The notes below the pieces were generated by a model. The model worked only from the letters and a program-made list of their open reading frames with translations. It searched no databases and had not been told where the DNA came from. The translations under genes and the position numbers were made by a program. Below, in pieces: positions 5,581 through 13,724 of a stretch of DNA of 34,545 nucleotides; the first letter of the stretch is position 1; each line of letters opens with the position of its first letter. Where the stretch lies: positions 1 through 34,545 of the forward strand of contig JAJQDE010000060.1 in the NCBI GenBank assembly GCA_021202335.1. Reading direction: 5' to 3'. Source of the stretch: Lachnospiraceae bacterium (GTDB lineage Bacteria > Bacillota > Clostridia > Lachnospirales > Lachnospiraceae).

Positions 5581-7236
5581 ATGAAAGCAAAAGAATTTTA
5601 TAATGTAGCCATTTATCTCCGTTTGAGTCGTGATGATGACGATATTGATGGCAACAAAGCAGAAAGTAACAGTATCAGCTCACAGAGAGACATGATTCGC
5701 AGCTTTATCAGAAAGCAGGACAACATGGAAATCTACGATATATATGTAGACGATGGATGGTCCGGTGCGAACTTCGACAGACCGGAGTTCAAGCGAATGA
5801 TGAAAGATATTGAAGCTGGTAATGTAGATTGTGTCATTGTAAAGGACTTATCCAGATTAGGACGAGATTATATAGAAGCCGGGCGGTTGATTCAAAAGAC
5901 CTTCCCGGCTTTTTCTGTGCGTTTTATTGCATTAACAGACCATTTTGATTCCCTGACAGCAGATTATAATGAGACTTCGTTAGTTGTTCCTGTAAAGAAC
6001 TTTGTCAATGATTCCTATTCCAGAGACATATCAGGTAAGGTCAGAAGCCATCAGCAGATTAAGAGGGAAAACGGAGATTTCATTGGTGCATTTGCAGTTT
6101 ACGGTTATAAGAAAAGTGAGGATAACCGAAACCTGCTTGTACCGGATGATTATGCAGCCGATATTGTGCGAAAGATTTTTGCATGGAAAATAGAAGGATA
6201 CAGCAATTTTGCCATTTCCGAATTATTGGACGATTTAGGGATACTTTCTCCTATGGAATATAAAAAGATGCAGGGAGAGAAGTTTCAGACTGGCTTTGTT
6301 ACGGGAGTAAAAACGAAATGGTCAGCGGTTGCAGTAAAGAGAATTTTGACAAATGAAACCTACACCGGAACTCTAGTGCAGGGCAAGGAAGAAAAGGTAA
6401 ATTATAAGGTAAAGAAGTCGGTTAAGAAGCCACAGGAGGAGTGGACGAAGGTACGGGATGCACATGAAGCCATTATTACGATGGAAGATTTTGAAATCGT
6501 GCAGGATTTACTTACCATAGATACCCGTGCGGGTGGCGGAGAAAAGAAATCCCATATCTATGCAGGATTATTGTTTTGTGGAGACTGTAATGAGCCGATG
6601 ATTCGCAGGGTAAACCGTTATAAAGGGAAAGAAACGGTTTCTTTTATCTGTTCCACAAAGAATAAGGGCGGAGAGTGTAGCAGGCACACGATTTTGGAAG
6701 AAGATTTGAACCGTCTGGTATTAAGCGGACTCAGACAGCAGGTTTCCTTATTTCTGAATAAAAGCAATGTACTGAAAGGCATTGAGCAGATGGAGATTAA
6801 CTTTGAGGAAGTTGTTTCCTTTGATAAGGAAATTGAAAGGCTGCATAGTGAGCAGGATAAGTATTTATCACTCAGGGCAGGTCTGTATGAAGATTTGAAA
6901 AAGCAGATTATTACAGAGGAAGATTTTAAGAACTTCCGGCAAATCTACGAACAGCGTTATCAGGAACTTCAGCAGGCAATCCATAATCAGGAAGAAACCA
7001 TTAAAAAGCTCTTTAAATCGGGTGTTACTGCCGGAGTGAATCTGGAACGGATGAAAACAGCCATGCAGATTACGGAGCTCGACAGGGCAACACTGGTTTC
7101 ATTTGTGAAGCGTATTCTTGTGTATGAGGATAAAAGGGTATATCTGGAGCTTCGTTATAAGGAACTGTTTTCTAAAGTTATTATGCTTGCGGATTATCTG
7201 GAATCTGGAAAACAGCTTAGAGGGGAGGCGGTGTAA
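5581..7236 (+). CDS. Large serine recombinase 1
   Basis: The protein has 551 residues; ATG 5581 lies behind AGGAGG. The resolvase N-terminal domain contains the catalytic serine in YLRLS (S16), the GWSGANFDRPEF loop (59-70) and the arginine motif KDLSRLGRD (88-96). A Recombinase DNA-binding domain follows (around 160-270, with NETYTGTLVQGK). The zinc ribbon has C333, C336, C357 and C366. The C-terminal part is a charged coiled coil (roughly 400-500). It belongs to the TndX/TnpX-like large serine integrases that cut and rejoin att sites through a serine-linked intermediate. It is the first of three recombinase genes. Its TAA touches the next ATG, and the next ribosome site lies inside its 3' end. 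All visible catalytic residues are present. Confidence 0.95.
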   Translation: MKAKEFYNVAIYLRLSRDDDDIDGNKAESNSISSQRDMIRSFIRKQDNMEIYDIYVDDGWSGANFDRPEFKRMMKDIEAGNVDCVIVKDLSRLGRDYIEAGRLIQKTFPAFSVRFIALTDHFDSLTADYNETSLVVPVKNFVNDSYSRDISGKVRSHQQIKRENGDFIGAFAVYGYKKSEDNRNLLVPDDYAADIVRKIFAWKIEGYSNFAISELLDDLGILSPMEYKKMQGEKFQTGFVTGVKTKWSAVAVKRILTNETYTGTLVQGKEEKVNYKVKKSVKKPQEEWTKVRDAHEAIITMEDFEIVQDLLTIDTRAGGGEKKSHIYAGLLFCGDCNEPMIRRVNRYKGKETVSFICSTKNKGGECSRHTILEEDLNRLVLSGLRQQVSLFLNKSNVLKGIEQMEINFEEVVSFDKEIERLHSEQDKYLSLRAGLYEDLKKQIITEEDFKNFRQIYEQRYQELQQAIHNQEETIKKLFKSGVTAGVNLERMKTAMQITELDRATLVSFVKRILVYEDKRVYLELRYKELFSKVIMLADYLESGKQLRGEAV

Positions 7237-8925
7237 ATGGCAAGAACCTCTAAAAAGAAACAGAATAGTATCAATGTGGCAGAAAATAAAAGACCATCGA
7301 AGATATATTCGGTTGGAATATATGCAAGACTGTCCGTAGATGCAAATGAAAGAAAAAATGAGTCTATTGAAACACAGATTGAGATAGCAAAGGCATTTAT
7401 TGGCAGGCAGAATGATATGGTCATCTTTGACTGCTATACGGATATAGGAAAAACCGGAACAAACTTTGAGCGTGAAGGCTTTGAACGCATGATGCGTGAT
7501 GTCAGGTCAAGAAAAATAGACTGTATCATTGTAAAAGACCTGTCACGTTTTGGAAGAAATCATATTGAAACCGGAAATTATATTGAAAAGATATTCCCTT
7601 TTATGGGTGTACGGTTTATTGCTGTAACAGATAACTTTGACAGCATGAATATATCCGGACAGAATGAAACATTAGGTGTGAACCTGAAAAACCTTGTAAA
7701 CGAAATGTATGCAAGGGATATTGCTGTAAAAGTAAAATCCAGCAGGCAGGAAAAATGGGAGCAGGGCAGTTATACAGGCGGAATCGCTCCTTATGGATAC
7801 CGTGCTGAGTGGATAGGAGATAAGAAATGTCTTTTTATAGAGGAAACTACATCAGATATTGTGAAAAAGATATTTGAACTTTTCCTCTCCGGTAAGAATA
7901 TGAAGGAAATCGTGGTGTGGCTCTATGAAGAAAAAATTGTCAGACCTATGGAGTATCATAAGACAGGACATATTTATTGTCAGGATGGGGATAAATTGCA
8001 GCAATGGTCCAGAGGGACAGTGAAAATGATTTTGACAAACCCTGTGTATATAGGCTGTCTTGTGCAAGGCAGAACCTGTGGAAAAGATTATATGATGCGT
8101 AGCAAGCATGATATTGCTTCTGAGGACTGGTCTGTAAAAGAGCATACCCATGAAGCCATTATAAGTGAGGATTTATTTTTTCAAGCTGCCGGAAAGTTTG
8201 AAAAATCGTCTGTGTACTGCAATAAGAATGGGTATTCTAAGAAGATGCCAATAGATGAGGATATTTATGCAGATGTTTTGTATTGTGGCGATTGCGGTGC
8301 GAAAATGCGAAGAATTAGTGCTATCAAGACATTCAGCTCCAAAGATCGGATTCGGACATACAGCTATAATTGTTCAAAGGTAGACCGTATAGATGACGAA
8401 AGGTGTGAAACAAAGAGTATCACATTAAGCACATTAAATGAACTTGTAAAGACAGCAATCCGGCAGGAGTTTTCTTTGTCCGCCATGTGTCCAAAGGACT
8501 TGATTGAAAGCAATAACAATGAAGCAAATCGGTTAAAAGAGGAATGGCAGGAAGCATTGCTGGAATTGGAAAGAAAAATCGAAAACATGAGCAGGCTGAC
8601 GAGCGAACAGTATCTGAAATACCGTATGGGTGAAATGGATGCGGATAGCTTTAAGCGTACCAAAGAGGAAAATAATAAAAAGATTACCGCTATTCAAAGA
8701 AAGCGGGCAGAGATTACGGAAAAGCTCAGAACAATAGACTATGATACGGTTCAGAAAAACCATTTTTTGCGTACTCTGGTAAAAGGCAATGAAAAGAGCG
8801 AGCTGACAGCAGAAGTAGTCAGAACCTTGATTCACAGAATAGAAGTATATCAGGATCATAGGGTAAAAGTTATCTTCTGTTTTAAAAGAAATGATGTCAT
8901 ATTAGCGATAAAGGAGGTCATGTAA
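7237..8925 (+). CDS. Large serine recombinase 2
   Basis: The protein has 562 residues; ATG 7237 directly follows the stop of recombinase 1, with GGGGAGG just upstream. A basic extension of about 22 residues precedes the catalytic domain. The nucleophile is S33 in YARLS, followed by GKTGTNFERE (71-80) and KDLSRFGRN (100-108). The Recombinase domain is marked by TNPVYIGCLVQGR. The zinc ribbon has YCGDCGAKM and a later C...C pair, and a coiled coil covers roughly residues 430-500. It differs clearly from recombinase 1 in sequence, so this is not a recent duplication. In elements with three such genes, more than one protein is often needed for excision; which acts here cannot be read from sequence. 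Confidence 0.95.
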   Translation: MARTSKKKQNSINVAENKRPSKIYSVGIYARLSVDANERKNESIETQIEIAKAFIGRQNDMVIFDCYTDIGKTGTNFEREGFERMMRDVRSRKIDCIIVKDLSRFGRNHIETGNYIEKIFPFMGVRFIAVTDNFDSMNISGQNETLGVNLKNLVNEMYARDIAVKVKSSRQEKWEQGSYTGGIAPYGYRAEWIGDKKCLFIEETTSDIVKKIFELFLSGKNMKEIVVWLYEEKIVRPMEYHKTGHIYCQDGDKLQQWSRGTVKMILTNPVYIGCLVQGRTCGKDYMMRSKHDIASEDWSVKEHTHEAIISEDLFFQAAGKFEKSSVYCNKNGYSKKMPIDEDIYADVLYCGDCGAKMRRISAIKTFSSKDRIRTYSYNCSKVDRIDDERCETKSITLSTLNELVKTAIRQEFSLSAMCPKDLIESNNNEANRLKEEWQEALLELERKIENMSRLTSEQYLKYRMGEMDADSFKRTKEENNKKITAIQRKRAEITEKLRTIDYDTVQKNHFLRTLVKGNEKSELTAEVVRTLIHRIEVYQDHRVKVIFCFKRNDVILAIKEVM

Positions 8926-8926
8926 G

Positions 8927-10453
8927 ATGAAAAAGTACCAGATTGCAATTTATATCCGATTATCAAAGGAAGATGATAAGATAAAGGAAGAAAGCAACAG
9001 TATTACCATGCAGCGAATCCTTTTGCACAGGTTTGTGGCAGAAAAATTTTCAGATTATGACCTGCTTGAATTTTGTGACGATGGATATACAGGTACGAAT
9101 TTTGAGCGACCAGGTATGCAGAATATGTTGGAAAAGGTCAGAGATTCTAAAATAGACTGTATTATAGTCAAGGATTTTTCAAGATTTGCAAGGGATTATA
9201 TCGAACTTGGTTCCTACCTTGAACAGATATTCCCATTTATGGGTGTTCGTTTCATTTCCATAAATGATAATTATGATAGTAATAACTATCAGGGAAGCAT
9301 TGCGGATATTGATGTGAATTTCAAGAATCTTCTCTATGATTTATATAGTAAGGATTTGTCACAGAAGGTTCGTTCTTCCCTTGCTGTCAGAAAGGAAAAA
9401 GGACAATATGTAAGCGGAAACAGTCCATTTGGCTACGAAAAAGCTTCGGAGGACAGACACGCATTGATCATTACAGAGGACGAGGCAGAGGTAGTCAGAC
9501 GCATTTTCTCTTTAACTGTGGAAGGGTACACATCTGTCGAGATAGCAAGGCTGTTCAATGAAACGAATGTGAAAACGCCGATTGAATTTAAGATTGAAAA
9601 AGGAAGAACAAGCCAGGAACCAAAGGGAGAAAGATTTCTATGGAGTAGCAGTACGATATGCCAGATACTCCGAAACGAAATATATATCGGAAATGTGGTA
9701 CAGAAGAAATATACGAAAGACTTTGTGGGTGGGAAGAACCACTTAAATCCCCGTGAGGAGTGGTTGGTGACTTATAATCATCAAGAACCGATTGTTGACA
9801 AAGAAGTATTTGATAAAGTGCAGGAAGGTCGTGGGTTAAAAAGAAACCCACAGTATCGTCCTACGCACCCGCTTGTCGGGAAAATGGTCTGTGGCTGCTG
9901 TAAAAAGAATTTGCGTTACCGGAGGGGACTCAATCCTTATTTTACCTGTCATAATCGTTACTCTAATATGTTGGAAAATTGTGTAGACAATGTAAATGCA
10001 ATGTTTATGGAGCAGTACGTCTTATTTATGATGCAGGATAAGTTGTATGCAGACGGAGAATTGGATAAACTTCGTAAAGAAGCAATACAACGACTGGATA
10101 AGGAGATTAAAGAACTAAAAGGGAAATGCCATTTATTAGATGGCAGGATACGGAAATTAAAACAGCAGAACTTTGAAGCATACCAGAATTATGTGTCAGG
10201 AAAGACCGACAGTTTTCATTCAGATGATATAATGGTAAAATCAATAGAGAATGACTTGGCTACTCTGCAAGAAACAATACAGGAAATGGAAGCTGCATAT
10301 ATTAAGATGGAATGCGACAGAGATGCTTTAAGTGAAGGAAGTGAATTTGCAGTATTATCAAAGGAAATGATAGACCATTATATAGAGAAAATAGTGGTTT
10401 GTGATGAACAGCATATAGAGATATGCTGGAGAGAAAAAGTAAGTGTAGCATAG
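8927..10453 (+). CDS. Large serine recombinase 3
   Basis: The protein has 508 residues; ATG 8927 is one base after the stop of recombinase 2, with AAAGGAGG just before that stop. The catalytic serine is S13 in YIRLS, then DDGYTGTNFERPG (51-63) and KDFSRFARD (82-90). The Recombinase domain contains RNEIYIGNVVQKK. The zinc ribbon begins with VCGCCKKNL, with further cysteines in the FTCHNRYSNMLENC segment. A coiled coil follows. It is the last gene of the element, ending about 130 bases before the junction with chromosomal protease sequence. This is the usual position of an integrase next to its attachment site. Confidence 0.95.
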   Translation: MKKYQIAIYIRLSKEDDKIKEESNSITMQRILLHRFVAEKFSDYDLLEFCDDGYTGTNFERPGMQNMLEKVRDSKIDCIIVKDFSRFARDYIELGSYLEQIFPFMGVRFISINDNYDSNNYQGSIADIDVNFKNLLYDLYSKDLSQKVRSSLAVRKEKGQYVSGNSPFGYEKASEDRHALIITEDEAEVVRRIFSLTVEGYTSVEIARLFNETNVKTPIEFKIEKGRTSQEPKGERFLWSSSTICQILRNEIYIGNVVQKKYTKDFVGGKNHLNPREEWLVTYNHQEPIVDKEVFDKVQEGRGLKRNPQYRPTHPLVGKMVCGCCKKNLRYRRGLNPYFTCHNRYSNMLENCVDNVNAMFMEQYVLFMMQDKLYADGELDKLRKEAIQRLDKEIKELKGKCHLLDGRIRKLKQQNFEAYQNYVSGKTDSFHSDDIMVKSIENDLATLQETIQEMEAAYIKMECDRDALSEGSEFAVLSKEMIDHYIEKIVVCDEQHIEICWREKVSVA

Positions 10454-10572
10454 TCAAACTTAATGATTTTGCAGTAATTTAACATTGGATATGATGTTTT
10501 TAGACAATGGTTTGACAGCAGGTATCCATTTTGAGCGAAAAAGCGGCAAATACCTTGAAAAAAAGTTAAAAA

Positions 10573-10605
10573 AGTTGTTTGCAACTACTTGACAGGAGAG
10601 GGCAT
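10573..10605. other. Right attachment junction (attR candidate)
   Basis: AT-rich element DNA changes here into GC-rich protease coding sequence. The protease frame is recognisable from about GGCATTGAT (10600 onward, GIDY) but not before. On the element side a short inverted repeat AGTTG-TTTG-CAACT lies at 10573-10586. The exact crossover dinucleotide cannot be fixed without the empty site or the left end. It probably lies between about 10586 and 10602. Confidence 0.6.
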
Positions 10606-11983
10606 TGATTACTTTCTGCCGGAGTTTCGGGATGCGGACGGTCAGACGCGGATTTTGGCAATCTGGGATCAAAGCGCCGCTCAGGACGCACAGGCGGGAT
10701 TGCTGCCGCCGCAGGGATATAAGGACGGCGTGCTTTACACGAGGGAAATGATTAATGAGGCGCTTTCACTTGGCAGGGAAAACGGTCAGGCGAGGGTGCC
10801 TGTCTTTGACTATTCGGGACACGGGACAGCAGTGGCGGCAGTGGCTGCGGGAAGGGAGAGCGGAGTGGCGGTAAACGCCGATATTGTGGCGGTGAAGCTT
10901 GGCGCCGCACCGGACGGCGGTTTTCCGCGCACCACTCAGCTTATGCGGGGCGTGGATTTCTGCGTGAAGCTTGGAGTGGAGCTGAACCGTCCCGTGGCGC
11001 TCAACATAAGCTTTGGGAATACCTATGGCGACCATCAGGGCAATTCTCTTTTGGAGCGATTCACAGACAATGCGTCGGAAATAGGGCGGAGCGTTATTGT
11101 AGTGGGCAGCGGAAACGAGGGCGCGTCAAACGGACATACCGCAGGCGTGGTGTTTGAGGAAAGAGCGGTGGAGCTTAGCGTGGCTGAATATGAAACAGGT
11201 CTTAGCATACAGCTTTGGAAATATGCGCAGGATGTCATGAATGTGACACTTGTGTCACCTTCGGGAGAGTCCGTATTTTTGGATATTGCGGGGCGGGAAA
11301 CGGAGCGGACACTACGGCGGACGCTTGAAAACACGACTCTTTTATGTTATCTCGGGGAACCGCTTCCTTACAGCGCCGCGCAGGAAATATTTATTGACAT
11401 GATACCGGAAAACAGCTACATAGACAGCGGGGTGTGGCGCGTTGTCCTCTCGCCGGTGAGTGTCGTCACGGGAGAATACCGCCTTTATCTGCCAAGCTAT
11501 GCGGCAAGAAACAGGGGCACGGGTTTTTTCCTGCCAACCCCCGAAATGACGCTCACGATTCCCTCAACCTCAAGAAGGGCAGTGACGGTGGGGGCATACG
11601 ACGTGACGCTGAACAGCTATGCGGATTTTTCCGGGCGCGGCTATGTTTACAGATATGACGGCGCAAGGAGCGATACGGCGCAGGGCGGTCAGATAGTGGC
11701 GGACGTAAAGCCGGAGCTGGTCGCACCGGGGGTAAGCATTACCGTGCCGATGCCAAACGGCGGCTATGAGCAGGTGTCCGGAACCTCCTTTGCCGCGCCC
11801 TTTGTGACGGGAAGCGCGGCGCTGATGATGGAGTGGGGCATCGTCCGCGGCAATGACCGCTTTTTATACGGAGAACGGTTGAAGGCGCTTCTGATAAAAG
11901 GAGCCGCTGCGCTGCCGGGGGTGCCGGGGCGTCCCGACCCGCGCGCCGGCTGGGGTAAGCTGTGCCTGCGAAGCAGTATATAA
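10589..11983 (+). pseudogene. S8 subtilisin-like protease, 5' part cut off by the element
   Basis: The frame starts abruptly at GIDYFLPEF, the sequence that normally follows the catalytic aspartate in D-x-G-I-D-Y. The catalytic histidine region DYSGHGTAVAAVAAG and the serine region GTSFAAPFVTGSAALMM are intact, as is a C-terminal end typical of the family. The N-terminal 80 to 100 residues and the aspartate are missing. The family includes Csp-type proteases (CspA/B/C) of Clostridia, which have a long insert like the one here (residues around 200-330). A TTG at 10589 would allow translation, but the product would lack its catalytic triad, so the gene is almost certainly inactivated. The remaining 5' part should lie left of the element, outside this window. 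Excision would restore the gene. Confidence 0.85.
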
Positions 11984-12017
11984 TACCCGTTGGGGAAGAA
12001 AACACCCTGTTATTCTG

Positions 12018-12046
12018 TGGACATAATTTATATTTTAGTGTAAACT
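12018..12046 (+). promoter_or_regulatory. Sigma-A-like promoter of the HD-GYP gene
   Basis: TGGACA (12018-12023), 17 bases, then TAAACT (12041-12046). It lies in the only intergenic gap upstream of the HD-GYP gene and is about 43 bases from its start. Confidence 0.45.
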
Positions 12047-12088
12047 GAGTATATCTGATTTGAGGATTAAGAATATACGCGAGAGGGA

Positions 12089-13204
12089 GTGAGCATTCTG
12101 ATAACGAGAAAATTTGTCAGAACACGTTCCTTGCAGGACGGAATGATCATAGACCAGTCAATCGTGGACAGGGCAGGAAGAATACTGATTGCAAGGGGCA
12201 CGCCGATGGATGAGTTCCATAGGGCTTCGCTGATGAAAATGGGAATCAGCGGCGTGTATATACGCGAGGGCGAGGACGATGAGGCAAGCGACGGCAAAAA
12301 CGCTGAGCCGCTTGTGGCTCCCGCAGTGCAAAAGGTGATAGAAAAAAATACCGTTTCGGACAGGGCAAAGGTCAATCTGTCCGAGAGCGTGAAAGCGCGG
12401 GTCGCGGAGGGAATACAGTATCTTTATAATGATACGGAATCGGAGAGCTTTACAAGCACGACCAAAAACATTACGGACGATTTGATGAGGGCAATCACGG
12501 ATAACGATGCGCTTGCTGTTGATATCAGCGCGCTGAAGGTGAGCGATGAGTATACGTTTAAGCACAGTGTCGATGTTGCCACAATGTCGATGATTGTGGC
12601 AAGGCGCCACGGCTTTAGCGACAACGACGTATACGAAATCGGAATTTCCGGGCTTTTGCATGACGTCGGAAAGTCAAAAATCCCAAATGAGATTTTAAAC
12701 AAGGCGGCAAAGCTTACGGACGATGAGTTTGCGATGATGAAGCAGCACTCCCTTTTCGGGTACGGTATATTAAAGGAAAAGGATGACTTATCAAACCGGA
12801 TTAAGCTGGGCGTGCTGCAGCATCACGAGAAAATGAATTCCAAGGGTTATCCTATGGGCGTGGGAGCCGAAAAGATAAATATTTTTGCCCGTATTATATC
12901 CGTGGCGGATATTTACGACGCGCTGGTGACGGAGCGTCCGTACAAAAAGCCGTTTTCGCCGCGTGATGCGGTTGAGATGATTATGTCCATGACAGAGGAG
13001 CTTGACATTGATGTGATGAGGAGCTTTTTGGAGAGCGTGATTTTATATCCGGTGGGAACTGATGTCGAGCTTAGCACGGGAGAGCCGGCAAGGGTGGTGG
13101 AGAACAATCCGCATTATGTGCTCCGTCCGAAGGTTGTGGGCTTAAAAACGGGAAAAACCTATGATTTGGCTGATATCAGCAATGCGAGCGTGATTATTCT
13201 GTAG
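12089..13204 (+). CDS. HD-GYP domain phosphodiesterase
   Basis: The protein has 371 residues. The metal-binding HD-GYP signature is complete: H159, H191-D192 with the following GK, H220, HHE at 245-247, GYP at 253-255, and D274/D277 in ISVADIYDAL. Such enzymes hydrolyse cyclic di-GMP (some act on related dinucleotides) in the cytosol. Residues 1-65 resemble an N-terminal domain (ILITRKFVRTRSLQDGM and following), and an acidic linker separates the two parts. A small domain follows at the C-terminus (from about 315). The start is uncertain: GTG 12089 sits almost on the GAGGG ribosome site, and a codon a few triplets later could be used. There is no membrane segment. It is likely transcribed alone or with the GntR gene 120 bases downstream. 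Confidence 0.9.
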   Translation: MSILITRKFVRTRSLQDGMIIDQSIVDRAGRILIARGTPMDEFHRASLMKMGISGVYIREGEDDEASDGKNAEPLVAPAVQKVIEKNTVSDRAKVNLSESVKARVAEGIQYLYNDTESESFTSTTKNITDDLMRAITDNDALAVDISALKVSDEYTFKHSVDVATMSMIVARRHGFSDNDVYEIGISGLLHDVGKSKIPNEILNKAAKLTDDEFAMMKQHSLFGYGILKEKDDLSNRIKLGVLQHHEKMNSKGYPMGVGAEKINIFARIISVADIYDALVTERPYKKPFSPRDAVEMIMSMTEELDIDVMRSFLESVILYPVGTDVELSTGEPARVVENNPHYVLRPKVVGLKTGKTYDLADISNASVIIL

Positions 13205-13323
13205 GAAATTAAAAGCTTGTGCATCTGCGCCTGTTGAGCTATTATGTATATAACAGGGACAAACAAGGTTTGTTCCGGCTGTTTGTGCAGAATGGAGAGC
13301 AGGATGAAGGAGCGAGGGATGCG

Positions 13324-13698
13324 ATGTATATAGAAATTGATTTTAACAGTGACGAGGCTTTGTATTTACAACTGCGCAACCAGATAATAATCGGGATAGC
13401 GACCTCTCAGTTCCACGAAGGGGACATGCTTCCGTCGGTGCGGCAGCTTGCGGACACCATCGGCATCAATATGCACACGGTGAACAAGGCGTACACCGTG
13501 CTGAAGCAGGAAGGCTTCGTCAAGGTGGACAGGAGAAAGGGCGTAGTGATAGCGGTCGACATTGATAAAATGCAGGCGCTTGAGGAGCTGAAAAAGGACA
13601 TGCAGGTGCTTTTGGCAAAGAGCAGCTGCAAGAGCATATCGCGCAGCGAGGTACATGAGCTGATAGACGAGATATATCAGGATTACGGTCAGGCTTGA
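13324..13698 (+). CDS. Short GntR-family (YtrA-like) regulator
   Basis: The protein has 124 residues. ATG 13324 is preferred, with GAGGG six bases upstream; a frame opening at 13219 has no ribosome site. Residues 12-77 form the GntR winged helix, with ALYLQLRNQIIIGI, the helix SVRQLADTIGINMHTVNKAY and the wing VKVDRRKGVVIA. Only about 45 helical residues follow, so no ligand-binding domain is present, as in the YtrA subfamily that often controls ABC transporters. Here the gene is followed 26 bases downstream by clpC, with no obvious terminator between. That suggests a link to stress control, but CtsR would be the usual partner. Confidence 0.85.
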   Translation: MYIEIDFNSDEALYLQLRNQIIIGIATSQFHEGDMLPSVRQLADTIGINMHTVNKAYTVLKQEGFVKVDRRKGVVIAVDIDKMQALEELKKDMQVLLAKSSCKSISRSEVHELIDEIYQDYGQA

Positions 13699-13724
13699 AA
13701 TGTTATTATAATGGAGGATTGAAC

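Noticed and set aside
10589-10591. TTG as a genuine start of the S8 protease
   Set aside because: The resulting protein would lack the catalytic aspartate and about 100 residues, and no ribosome site precedes it. Interruption by the element explains the frame better.
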